From NCBI GenBank assembly GCA_023376005.1, contig CM042156.1, forward strand, positions 40,059,382-40,123,381: 64,000 nucleotides of DNA. Reading direction: 5' to 3'. This DNA comes from Doryteuthis pealeii. Its lineage: Eukaryota > Mollusca > Cephalopoda > Myopsida > Loliginidae. The position numbers and the translations under genes are program-made. Positions 13,097 through 23,503 of the stretch are shown here, piece after piece; position 1 is the first letter of the stretch; each line of letters begins with the position of its first letter. The notes under the pieces are model-generated. The model worked only from the letters and a program-made list of their open reading frames with translations, did no database searches and was not told the DNA's origin.

Positions 13097-14228
13097 CTAG
13101 CAGCGGCTACCCGGCGTTGCCTGGGTAGAGGGAATTTTTAAAAGTTAGTCCCGCAGATCCATTATTACTGGATCGTGTGTTGAATCCTCGTGGAATGCTT
13201 CATTAACATCTCTATGTAAAAACAAAAGACGTTGCGTTGATCCAGCCACTCTGAAAATAAAAATTAATGTCTACTATTTTAAAATATTAAATTCAAAAAC
13301 AATCTATGTTATTATCATTTAAATTTTATTTTTTTAGTATCTTCTCTAATATAAATCAAACGTTCATTATTTTTGCTCAGAAACCAAGAACTGGTGATAT
13401 TTAATGTGTATATATATTTACTTTGTCATTAATTGTTTTATTTTCGAAGTTTCCTCCGGACATACACATGCACACAACTGCCCTTTATATATGTACTAGC
13501 AGTGGCTACCCGGCTTCGCCTGGGTAGAGGGGGATTTTTTAAGTTAGTCCCGCAGATCCATTATTACTGAATCGTGAGTTGAATCCTCGTGGGATACCCC
13601 ATTTAAATCCCTATGTAAAAAAATAGACCTTGCATTGATCCAGCTACTCTGAAAAGAAATGTTAATGTCTACTATCTAAAATATTATATGAAAACAAAAT
13701 CCATGCTGTTATCATTTAAACTTTATTCTTAATTATCTTCCAAATATAAATCAAATCGCTATTATTTTTACTCAAAAACCAAGCCCTGGTGATAGTGAAT
13801 ATATGTATATATATTTACGTTGTCGTTAATTGTTTTATTTTCGGAGTTTCCTCCGGATATATAGATTCACGCAACTTCCCTTTATATATGTATTGAAGTG
13901 GCTACCTGGCATCGCCTTGGTAGAGGGGGATTTTTTTAAACTTAGTCTCGCAGATCCATTATTACTTATCGCAAGTTAGATCCTCACTGGATGCCCCATA
14001 AAATCCCCACGTAAATATATAACAATATGGTAAGAAATTTTAATTCAATAATTTACAATAAAAAAAATACAATATAAATGTGGCGAATAATTCAATCAAT
14101 CAACATCATATTTCAATTACCTTTCTGTTACTATACAAATTCTAATTTTTAAATATCTTCCAATATATAAATAAAATCTTCATTATTTTTGCTCAAAAAT
14201 CAATTATCTAGGTAAGTAAAACACTTAT
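13097..14228 (-). mobile_element. Tandem row of three non-autonomous Helitron-like elements
   Basis: On minus, each unit ends with a strong hairpin (CTACCC...GGGTAG), a short spacer and CTAG, the pattern of a Helitron 3' terminus. Units start (3' end) at 13097, 13496 and about 13891 and are 340-400 bases long. They share internal sequence and a (TATA)AAAGGGCAG-type 5' end. The third is the most decayed. A related copy lies at about 38065-38367 on the other strand. Confidence 0.7.
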
Positions 14229-14579
14229 ATATATATATATATAATATATATATAATATATATATATATTAATATACCAAATACTTGTTGGTAAATCCTCG
14301 CGTGGAGAAAAAAACCCAGCAAAATAGGTATGATTGCTAAAAATATACTACCAAACATCAACCCGGGAAGAAAAAGATTTTTTTTGGAAAAAATAAAAGA
14401 TCAAGATAATCGTAACCAACAAAAAATAAAATCGATGGGACAATATCTTTGCCAAAAGAAAATAAACAATTTATATACATTATATAGTTATATATAAGAT
14501 TATATAGATATACATACCAAACCCGCAGGAGACTAAAGCTAATAGTAAAAGTGCTCAATAACCTAAGTAGAGCAAAATA

Positions 14580-14702
14580 ATAAAGATAAATCTAATAGGG
14601 GTCAGGACAAACCTTACTAAAAGTTTCGCTTCAGACTAGCCCTGAATACATTAGCGAAAACTTTTAGTAGCGTTCGTCTGACTCATTAGATTTATCTTTA
14701 TA
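14580..14702. repeat. Short foldback element of the 62.3-kb ribozyme family, degenerate
   Basis: Two arms about 50 bases long, both ending in sequence shared with 62290-62450 and with 12020-12140. Each arm keeps GAAA and the stem III region of the hammerhead, but the CUGANGA box is damaged. It is flanked by (TA)n. Confidence 0.6.
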
Positions 14703-14858
14703 TTATATATATAATATATATATATTATATATATATATATATAATAAAATAATTTGATAATTTGCTTTGAAAGCATTGTATGAAAGATTTAGTTTATTAT
14801 TTATATTTTGAGGCAATTCACAATGCGTATATTCGAGCGGGGGAGATCGTTAGGTATA

Positions 14859-14902
14859 CACCGCTGATGAGACTTAAGTAAAGTTAAACAGCTGTACGCG
14901 TG
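14859..14902 (+). ncRNA. Hammerhead ribozyme, one core base missing
   Basis: CACCG, CUGAUGA, a stem II built from ACUU and AAGU, then AAA where GAAA is expected, the self-complementary stem III, GUA and a stem I partner. Its mirror in the inverted arm (11811-11855) has the intact core. The surrounding element (about 14740-15020) shares its AT-rich ends with the foldback at 26400-26600. Confidence 0.55.
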
Positions 14903-15361
14903 TTCCACGTGGGGCAGCGTTTTTCGCCGGCGTTTGCTGTTATAATTATCTTCAATAATTATCGAATGTTATACGATAATACGCATTTTGATTGTCTTAA
15001 AAATATAAAATATAATGAATTGTGCAGATTCTGGATGCCGTTTGGAAGACCTGCCAGGGGTGATAACCGATAGGGACAGTTGGTGACAGAAAGTCATGTG
15101 ATATCCGTGCCCTCAGCGCATGCCTTCTTAGAAACTTGTACCATTAATGGTACTATTTAACTGGGGGAAGAGTGGATTCATGCCTTTCCCAGGAATAATA
15201 GTAATACTATTTAACACATAACTGGGTGATGAGGGGGTTTGTACGTATCCCGAGGGTAACAGTCCGAAAGCAAACTTAATTGCACGACTGGAGTCCGGAC
15301 TTACGCCGATGTCGCAATCCAGCATATTCGCCATTACGCCACTATACACTGTACAAAGTTA

Positions 15362-15660
15362 GGACCATATGACCTTTAGGCACCCTTTTTTGATCTCAAT
15401 TCAAAAGGACATCTTTTTCATTTACACCGTCAATATCCGGTTGTTTGTTAACAGACGATTTTTAGAGTTTTTTTAAAATTATAAAACTAACCCCGAACCC
15501 GAACCCTAACCCTAACCCTAACCCTTAACCTAATCCCTAACCCTAATTCTAACCCCTAACCCCAAACCCCTAACAAAAAAACCGGATATTGACGGTGTAA
15601 ATGAAAAACATGTCTTTCTGAATTGAGATCAAAAAGGGGTGCCTAAAGGTCATATGGTCC
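15362..15660. mobile_element. Foldback element with telomere-type repeat loop, copy 1
   Basis: Long inverted arms start at GGACCATATGACC and end at its complement. The loop is an imperfect CCCTAA array. Sister copies lie at 41917, 49863, 50301 and 51593, with one in the inverted arm at about 11030-11310. It sits in the intron just upstream of the first visible exon. Confidence 0.8.
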
Positions 15661-15722
15661 CAAAGTTAGAGAAAACATGATTTTAGAAACTAAATATTGT
15701 TTTTTTCTAAATTCATTTTCAG

Positions 15723-15866
15723 GACTTGCTCTGGTTGGTCAGGATTGCATCACGGATAATAACTGTCCGGACAAGTCCAAGTGTAAGCAGATCGGATGTG
15801 AAAAGAAACAGTGTCGTTGTGTAAATGGAACGGCACCCACACCAAATATGGAAACTTGCAAACCAG
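15723..15866 (+). CDS. Membrane glycoprotein gene, EB-like module exon
   Basis: First visible exon of the plus-strand gene. It lies between TTTTCAG and GTAATG, is 144 bases long, phase 1 at both ends, and encodes 48 residues. Seven cysteines have the spacing C-x5-C-x5-C-x4-C-x4-C-x-C-x12-C. This is exactly the spacing of the later exon at 26773-26910 and resembles the EB/EGF-like modules of extracellular invertebrate proteins. One N-glycosylation sequon (NGT) is present. Upstream exons with start codon and signal peptide are not in the window: sequence to the left is the duplicated, inverted copy. The ligand or function is unknown; module exons with symmetric phase 1 introns are typical of shuffled extracellular domains. 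Confidence 0.85.
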
Positions 15867-16224
15867 GTAATGAAACTTATTGTCTTGTTTAAATCTCTTC
15901 AAGCCTGTATGCCACATTCAACCATTTGCCATACCCAGTGCGGATCGAACTCAATACTAGTGGAAATGAGTCTATGATAGAACAGTTTCGATTTAGAATA
16001 ACACTTTTATGTTTAGGCGAGCCAAAAGTTCCTAGAATGTTTTCTACTTAAATATAGAAACCTGAACACAACACACACACAACACACACACATTATATAT
16101 ATAGATATATATTACCAGACCCGTCTCGCAGGACCCGGATATGACACAAAGTCAATTTCTTAAGCTAACAGATTTGTATAAAAGTTTTCCTTGATTCTTG
16201 AAGGCTATCACAATGCCAGGTGTT

Positions 16225-16692
16225 AAGAAAAAATAACTGTAACAAGGTCTTGTGTGTTTAACCTGTAATTTATTCTTAATATTAATATTTTCTGACAAAA
16301 TCTATCGCCCTCCACGGGAACTGAATAGTTGTCGGTCTTATTATGCATTTTTAGTTAAATGAATCTTTTTTTTTAAAAAGTTACAGCATGTATTTTTATA
16401 AACTGATATTCTCTGTTGCCATGTTTAACGCGAATGCCCTTTTTTGTTATATATATATATATATACTATTATATATATAATATATATATATATCATATAT
16501 ATTCAGCAAAAATACTACCAAACGTGTTTCATATTATTAGTAACATAAGCAGTAATAAAAAAGCAGCTCAATAAATTTCGTAAAATATAGACCATTTATA
16601 GTTGTCGAAAAACATTTTTCTCTCGACCACGCGTTCAGTGTTCAGGAGAACACCGAAACCATGGTAGGGAAAAAAAATTTTTTTTCGACAAC

Positions 16693-16733
<41 letters not shown>

Positions 16734-17440
16734 GACCTTATTTCAAAATTATAGCGTTCTCTGTGCCAAACCGAGCAGGTATAACATTCTGATGATTCTA
16801 TCATTTGTTTCTGCCTTAAAATCCTCCCAGTTAATAATATGTAACAAAAAAAAAACGAACCAAATAAAGGTTTGAGAGAGAGAAACCGAATAAAAAATTC
16901 TGTTATAATCCAGAAAAAAAACTTTTTTTTTTTTTTTGTATACTTACTTTTTTTTTTTTCAGCAAGTGTTATTTTTTTTCTCTGCTAAATAGATCCTTGA
17001 ACAAAAAACGGCTTTTTGCTTATTTGGACTGACAAGTTCTTATAAAAAGAATTTCTCTTTTGCAGAGCTGCTACAATTTTCTCGTAATCCGGATGTTGCA
17101 GTTTCGAATTTCAGTGTAGCTTGGTTCACTTTTTTTTTCCTTTTTAGGTTCGATTACTTCATGAAGTTCTTTTTAGAGTCTTTTGGGAGACCCTTAATCG
17201 TCTCTTCCAAGTTTTGTGTCGTTACAAATCAATAGTTGTATGTGAAGTCTTTTGAATTCTGCTTTGCTGGTGTTGTTATTGTAAACGATAAACCAGCATA
17301 AATTACTTCGAATCCTCATCGCCAGTTTGTTGTGAGGTTTTAGGGGGTCAAATAAGAACAAAACAACGGGTAACAAATGTAGGAAAATGTATTAACAGAA
17401 AGTAGACAAATACAATACAGAGAAGTGGAAATTACGTCCG
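16225..17440. other. Intron block absent from the inverted copy
   Basis: No coding signal. It contains (TA)n tracts at about 16447-16500 and 16692-16732, and poly-T runs near 16920-16975. It has no counterpart in the inverted arm, which carries a different 700-base block. Its right edge falls inside what would be stem II of a hammerhead ribozyme. Confidence 0.6.
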
Positions 17441-17574
17441 ACAAATAGCCAGAAACCTAAGGTAAATGTTTTCAAAAACCTCTGTATAAACACTTATATT
17501 TAATAAATACAGCTCTTACATTCGTAATTGAGCACTTTATTTTCCTTTATTTCAACTCGGAAAAATTACCAATC

Positions 17575-17575
17575 A

Positions 17576-17653
<78 letters not shown>

Positions 17654-17655
17654 TT
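17575..17655. repeat. (GATA)n/(TA)n microsatellite
   Basis: CTAT repeats pass into a pure TA run. The inverted arm has a shorter version near 9525-9545. Confidence 0.95.
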
Positions 17656-17678
17656 ATTTAACTCACCAATACAAAGTT

Positions 17679-17721
17679 CGTCTTACTAATGGTTTCAGAT
17701 GTTTATCCGTCATCAGAGACG
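17679..17721 (-). ncRNA. Type I hammerhead ribozyme
   Basis: On minus: CGUCU, CUGAUGA, stem II GGAU/AUCU with loop AAAC, GAAA, a very short stem III, GUA at the cleavage site, then AGACG. Stem I is a perfect five-pair match. It lies just beside the (TA)n tract and is found only in this arm. Confidence 0.75.
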
Positions 17722-18046
17722 TTGACTTTTTGAAAAAATTGAAAAAATTGGACAGTTTTTAAACTCGTGCCTCGTGTGAACGCGATCCGTCATTCGCTCT
17801 TGCGTTTGCGTTATTCACTCACTGGCGTTCCTATTTGTCGTCAGTGAGTTCGTGTGTTTTTATGATGATTTTTTTTTTGTGTGTGTGCGCGTTTTATATT
17901 TATGTGTGAATTCCTAAATATGGGCGGTCTGAGGTTTTCGTTAGTCCAATTCCATATCAAAAAAATATTTCTGTGTGGGCATGCTCTAAATATTTCCATT
18001 TTATTATTAAAAAAAAACATGTTCTGAGCTAATCCTTGCAGAAAAA

Positions 18047-18093
<47 letters not shown>

Positions 18094-18180
18094 TATTATA
18101 TATATAAAAGTAATTGGTAATTTGCTTGAAGCATTGTTAAGTATGTTATAATAATAATAAATTCGAAGGCAATACATGCG

Positions 18181-18395
18181 TAAAAAATAAAGACAAAAAG
18201 ATGTTTTATATGTCTAATCGATTTCAAAGCAAAGCTTTATCATCAGAGATTTTTTCAGAAATGACGTGCTTATAAGTACGTCATTTCTGAAATTAAACTC
18301 TGATGATAAAGCTTTGCTTTGAAATCGATTAGACATATAAAACATCTTTTTGTCTTTATTTTTTACGCATTGTATTACCTTCGAATTTCATTATT
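18181..18395. repeat. Foldback element with a hammerhead core in each arm
   Basis: Almost perfect inverted arms of about 70-90 bases around a small palindromic centre near 18262-18288. Each arm contains CUGAUGA, stem II AAAGC/GCUUU, GAAA and the palindrome AUCGAU as stem III (18211-18248 on minus; 18297-18333 on plus). Stem I is short: three pairs in the minus arm, two in the plus arm. (TA)n lies on both sides. Confidence 0.7.
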
Positions 18396-18429
18396 ATATA
18401 TATATATATATATTATATTATATAATATA

Positions 18430-18890
18430 TATATGTGTGTATGTGTGTATATATATGTATATGTGTTGTATGTGTGTATATATTATGTATATATGTGTAT
18501 ATATAGATGTATGTGTGTGTGTATGTATGGGTGTGGTATGCTTCGAATTTTATATTTAATATATATATTATATATATATATTATATGTATGTGTGATATA
18601 TATGTATATGTGTGTGTAGTGTGTATATATATGTATATATTGTATATATAGATGTATGTGTGTGTGTATTGTATGGGTGTGTATGCCTTCGAATTTTATT
18701 AGTTTAATATATATATATATTATATATATATGTATGTGTGTATATATATGTATATGTGGGTATGTGGATATAATATATGTATAATGTGTATATATAGATG
18801 TATGTTTGTGTGTATGTATGGGTGTGTATGCATATTGTATGTATATCTATAAGTTTGTATTAGGTATGTAGGGGTGGGTATAGTTGAAGC
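18430..18890. repeat. (TA)n/(TG)n compound tandem repeat
   Basis: Three to four rounds of a roughly 130-base unit made of TA runs, TGTG runs and a GGGTGTGTATGC-type segment. Non-coding. Confidence 0.85.
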
Positions 18891-19245
18891 GATTGGAAAG
18901 AAAGGAAAATAAATTAAGTCAAACAAAAACTACTCAAATAAATGAACAGGGGTGTCCCTGAATTCTGAATTAATTGAATTAACAGTAACTCCTAACAAAT
19001 TACTGACAAGCGGTCAGATGTCTTTGTTTTATTATTGTTTACTATTATTTGTATTTTTATTCCTATTTTATTACTCTACAGCTGAGCAGGACAGGACAAT
19101 TTAAAAAAAAAAAAAAAAAAATCTGTTTTCCAAATGCCTAAAAATAAAGAATTCATCATTCGCCACTGATGAGTCGCGGAGAATTAGACACTTTTGTCTA
19201 AGCTCCCTGAAATAGTCTATAATGCAAGATCTCTAAGTCTTTTGT

Positions 19246-19292
<47 letters not shown>

Positions 19293-19322
19293 CAACCTAT
19301 CTATATTTTATCATTGTTGCAG

Positions 19323-19658
19323 GAGTGCTGCTGCATAGTCATTGCAACGATTCGGTGGTATGCCTTGGTGCATTTGTTGCATGTATCAAGGGAAAGTGTA
19401 GATGCAGCCATGGCTCTGTTGAGGCTATGAACAAGCAGTGCAAGTCAAAGCCACCAATTCCTGGACATGTTGAATTTGCAGCTTTGGGCGAAGAATGCAA
19501 TGACGGCAAAAATGGAAACGTCATTAAAATGTGCGAGAGTGCCATGTGCACAGAGGGGATTTGTCGCTGCCCACCTACCATGAGGGAAATGACGCTGGGT
19601 GAAATATTGAACAACCCGAGTAAGTTCCCAACTTGTGTTGCCATCGAGGAATTATCTG
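19323..19658 (+). CDS. Membrane glycoprotein gene, tandem cysteine-module exon
   Basis: Lies between TTGTTGCAG and GTAAGT; 336 bases, phase 1 on both sides, 112 residues. It encodes two cysteine-rich modules. The first (about residues 7-39) has C-x5-C-x6-C-x4-C-x-C-x11-C. The second (about residues 58-106) has C-x11-C-x4-C-x4-C-x-C-x21-C. Both share the C-R-C core of the preceding exon, so this looks like a diverged pair of EB-like units. The exon joins in frame to the next exon at 23504 (G + AA gives Glu). It is followed closely by a long (CTT)n tract in the intron. The family assignment is by cysteine pattern only. Confidence 0.85.
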
Positions 19659-19662
19659 GTAA

Positions 19663-19792
19663 GTTCTTCTTCTTCTTCTTCTTCTTCTTCTTCTTCTTCT
19701 TCTTCTTCTTCTTCTTCTTCTTCTTGCCTTCTTTCTTGCCTTCTTCTTTCTTGCCTCTCTTCTTCTTCTTCTTCTTCTTCTTCTTCTTCTTG
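19663..19792. repeat. (CTT)n microsatellite
   Basis: CTT runs with CCTTC interruptions just inside the intron after the tandem-module exon. It generates Ser-rich and Lys-rich spurious frames. Confidence 0.95.
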
Positions 19793-19879
19793 TGACCACC
19801 AGCAAGTCTCCTCAGGTCTCCAGGACTATTCTGAGTATTCTGGCCGATCTTAACAATGCTGTAGTTTAGATTTATCATA

Positions 19880-20185
19880 TGGGTACTAGAAGGCGGTGGC
19901 TGCGGGTCTACATGTCCTGGGAATGACGTTAAACTCTATCTGATGGTGAGGTTCCAGTTTTGGAGGTTTGGGGAATGTGGAGCACCCCTTCATCACAATT
20001 GCTCCCTGGTCCACTCTGACCCGGAGTGGTAGTACCTGTTAGGGTCCCATCTATGGGTTAAATAGAACAAATGTATTTATAAAAAATTGTATTATCCATT
20101 AAGAATTGATTTATTTCAAAACTTTATCGGCATTAAATGACCCACTGAGGTTGATATGCCGTAAAACAAAACAAAACAAAACAAA
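19880..20185. repeat. Dispersed repeat with AAAC-type tail
   Basis: Shares extended sequence with 43930-44250, 49565-49725 and 58110-58150: a GGGTGCTAGAAGGCGG-type motif, a stretch on cost of pairing CACTCTGACCC with a complementary GGGTC segment, and an end reading GTTGATATGCCGTAAAAC followed by (AAAC)n. Probably the 3' part of a SINE or LINE. Confidence 0.65.
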
Positions 20186-20194
20186 ATGTAGTTT

Positions 20195-21267
20195 AGATGG
20201 TTTCGATTCTTCTTCTGATTTCCATTTCACCCAAATTCTATGGGGACCGTTCCAAGGGCACCAATTACAATTGGTACGGCCTTCACCTTCATGTTCCAGT
20301 TTTTTCAATTCTCTGGCAAGGTCCAAATATTTGTATATCTTTTCGCTTTCTGTCATTTTCACTCGTTGGTCGACCAGGACGGCAAAATTTACGAGATGAC
20401 AGGTTATTTTCTTTTTATTAATCAATACTAAGTCTACTCTTCTGGCCGGGATTAGGTGATCCGTATATCAAAGTCCCAGAGAATTTTATGCATCTCATTC
20501 TCCAGGACAGATTCAGGTTTGCGCATATGTTGCATACCCTTTCTTACTTCTTACTTCTGGTCGTATTTTCTTCTGACCGGCTTTGCTATTCTGATTGTCT
20601 TTGGTATATCTTCTAACATCTTGCGTCTTGGTCTGGAATCTTCTGTCTGGACTTTCTTGGGGACTTCGGGTCTGGTCTTCTATGGGGATTTCTCCTTATC
20701 AGAAGCCCTGTGTCATTGTTAGTTTTTAGATGATAAACACAAGACTTCGATTTACTTTTGATCTTATTTTATTGTTAAATCCCCACCAGACATCTGCGCA
20801 GATCGACTTACATCCTATCGGGCTCGGCTCCTACCTGCTAACTGACTGAGACTTACTTACTATCCTTAAACCGGAAGACAGGGTCTTCTATGCTTTCGGG
20901 TTCTCACAATTTATCCCCGGAAGGCAAGGTGAGAGTGAGGTCAAGCGCCGTCACTTACTCTCAAGGCCATCAGCTGCACTTATCGCCATTATGTTTCTAT
21001 ACTACCTTATATAAGTATTAGGGATCTAATAATTATGTAACACATATACCATTTAGTTGCATGGTGAAAATTGAATTTCTTGCACAATTCCCAGTGGATC
21101 ACCTATCCCACTGAGTCGTGCCTAGCCATGTCCTCTTTTTGTGCTAGTTTGTTGTATTCGCTTATTGTGTGATTAACCGTTTCGTCTCTATCCCCCCACA
21201 TTCTGCACTTGCTATTTCGCTGCGTCTTATCTACCTTTGCCTTTCTCTTCTTCTTCTTCTTCTTCTT

Positions 21268-21290
<23 letters not shown>
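20195..21290 (-). pseudogene. Decayed C-terminal part of a non-LTR retrotransposon ORF
   Basis: Minus-strand fragments match the tail of a non-LTR polyprotein by recognisable motifs: a CRMWGDRDETVNH segment (about 21150-21290), HKILWDFDIR (about 20460-20510), and KYLDLARELKK (about 20290-20340). The order is right, but frames are broken. A segment of about 480 bases (20540-21020) interrupts the ORF. Non-functional. Confidence 0.6.
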
Positions 21291-21335
<45 letters not shown>

Positions 21336-21340
21336 CATCA
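21240..21340. repeat. (CTT)n(ATT)n microsatellite
   Basis: A CTT run passes directly into an ATT run. Confidence 0.95.
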
Positions 21341-22904
21341 ATGAATTTGTATATATGCAATTAATATTTTCTGTGTCACATATATGCACTCTATATAAGA
21401 ATGAATCAACATTTTGAGGTATCTAATCAATTATGTTCAATGTATTTAAATATTGAAATAATATTCAATGAATTTGTATACTGTGGTACCTTGACTTACA
21501 TGTACTCCAGCTTACGAGTTTTCCAAATTACGGGCTGATACTGTGTTGAGAGCTAAAATTTGAGGTACATGTGAGCTTCAGATACGCTGATGTAAATAAG
21601 TTCTTGTAAAAAATATAAGTTTCCAAATTTATTACTCCAAAGAAAAACACTGTTTATAAAAAAACCCATTAAATCATATTACTGCATATAATTCATTACA
21701 TTCTATTTTATTTTGTTTTAATACAATACAGTGCAATTTTTCGTATACAAATAACGTTAAAAAATTAGGATGTATTTTGGGGGGTTGGTGGAACAGATTA
21801 ATGGCATTTGAGTTAATTTCAATGCGAAAAATTAATTCGATATAAGAGGAAATTGAGTTACGAGCGGAGGGAATTAAACTCGTAGGTCAAGGTACCACTG
21901 TATTTTGACACCAAATTTGATTATGTTAGTTAAAAATGTTATTCAGCTGTACCCCCACCCCAGAATAAAACCAGAACAAAGCAGGAAATTTACTGTTTTA
22001 TACAGAAAACGAATTAAACTCGTAACTCAAGGTATCACTGTAATGTATTGGCAAGAATAGATGACTCACTTAATTGTTTCCTGTGCTTTTCCATCATGCA
22101 GTGTTCATTTATTTTGAACGTGATAGACTCATTTTGATTGGATGACATTTTTTTCGATCAAAGAGTATTCATTTATATTATGCGCTCTCATTCAGGTGGA
22201 ATTTAGCTGTGATTAGAAGTGTGAATTAGCTGTGAATTATAGTGATACAAAGTTTAGCAATATTGAGTATTCCCGGTAAAAGAATTTCATTAGAGATGCA
22301 TGTGAAGATCAAAATTCTCAGTGAAGAAGGATATATCACTCGTTAAATCACAACCAGAGTGCGGCTAAAACAACTGTAGGGACTAGAACTCTCCTGTGCC
22401 TTCGGGGACAGGAAGTAGAAAAGGTAACGTCCCTTGTCAGGTTGGGTGAAGAACCCTCTTTACAGTTTTGGTACCAACGTGTGAGCCTCGTAGAAAGCGA
22501 GCTCTTGTCTCAGTCTCTTGTGACTGAAGGAACTTTCCCCTCAGTGAGGGAGTAACAACTGAAGACTCAACCTGACACCCCACTCAACGAGGGAGTTATA
22601 TGAACTATAAGTACTGTCCCTAAGTACTTGTTATATTAACTGTTGTTGAGTTTACATGTGAATAAATAAGTTAAAAGTACATGTGCTTTCCCTTTCGTCA
22701 TTACATTCTGTGAACTTATATTTTGTTCCTCATAGACTGTAGACAGCTATTCCTACACAACCAATAGTTGCCAGGTTGATAAATAATCTTAAAAGTTAAA
22801 AAATGTATGGCTATCCCGTTTGAAAGGAATAAACACAGCGTGATGAAAAGTACAGGAAAAATCATGTGAGTTATCAATTCTGGCCAATACTGTATATGTA
22901 TTAG

Positions 22905-23334
22905 AAATGGAGATTCGCTCTCTTTTTGTCTGTAACAAAAACTACGTCACAGTTTACGTCACATTACCCAAAATCGTCATAACATAGAATAAATTCCATA
23001 AAAATTTGAGCATGCAACGTTAGACAGTCCTCATTGTTTTTTAAAACAAGTTTTAATAAATACATGCTCGACATTATATATTTTTATATAGTTTGTTTTA
23101 TTTTAATATATATTTAAAGTTATCTAACTTTAATATATATTTAAAGTTATCAGAACTAAGTTTCCATTTCAAATTGTTTTATTTTTTTTTACTCTTTTAA
23201 TAAATTTGATGATTTTACTTACTTATGGTACACACTCTCTGACAATAAATTTTTAACTCCCACCCTTTCAGGCAATGTCTTTCAAAAATGTATTTTTACA
23301 TCGCCCGGGGGCGTTTTTAAAAAAAATTTGCTAG
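22905..23334 (+). mobile_element. Small non-autonomous Helitron-like element, copy 1
   Basis: The right end has a CGCCC/GGGCG hairpin, an A/T spacer and CTAG, followed by T. The body is shared with 33233-33624 in the same orientation and its start resembles 39868. The left end is decayed. Confidence 0.55.
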
Positions 23335-23344
23335 TATATATAAT

Positions 23345-23414
<70 letters not shown>
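23345..23414. repeat. (GA)n microsatellite
   Basis: Pure AG repeat between the Helitron-like end and the large exon. In the two copies on the left it is broken by indels. Confidence 0.95.
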
Positions 23415-23416
<2 letters not shown>

Positions 23417-23503
23417 ACCTTGTTTGTGGACTTAATCCTCTTACGGGTTACATAAATAACTAATTATGAATGATATTTACTATCGGCTTTTTTGCTTTTT
23501 TAG

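Noticed and set aside
19339..19878. Minus-strand Lys-rich frame over the tandem-module exon
   Set aside because: Antisense of a well-supported exon and of the (CTT)n tract.
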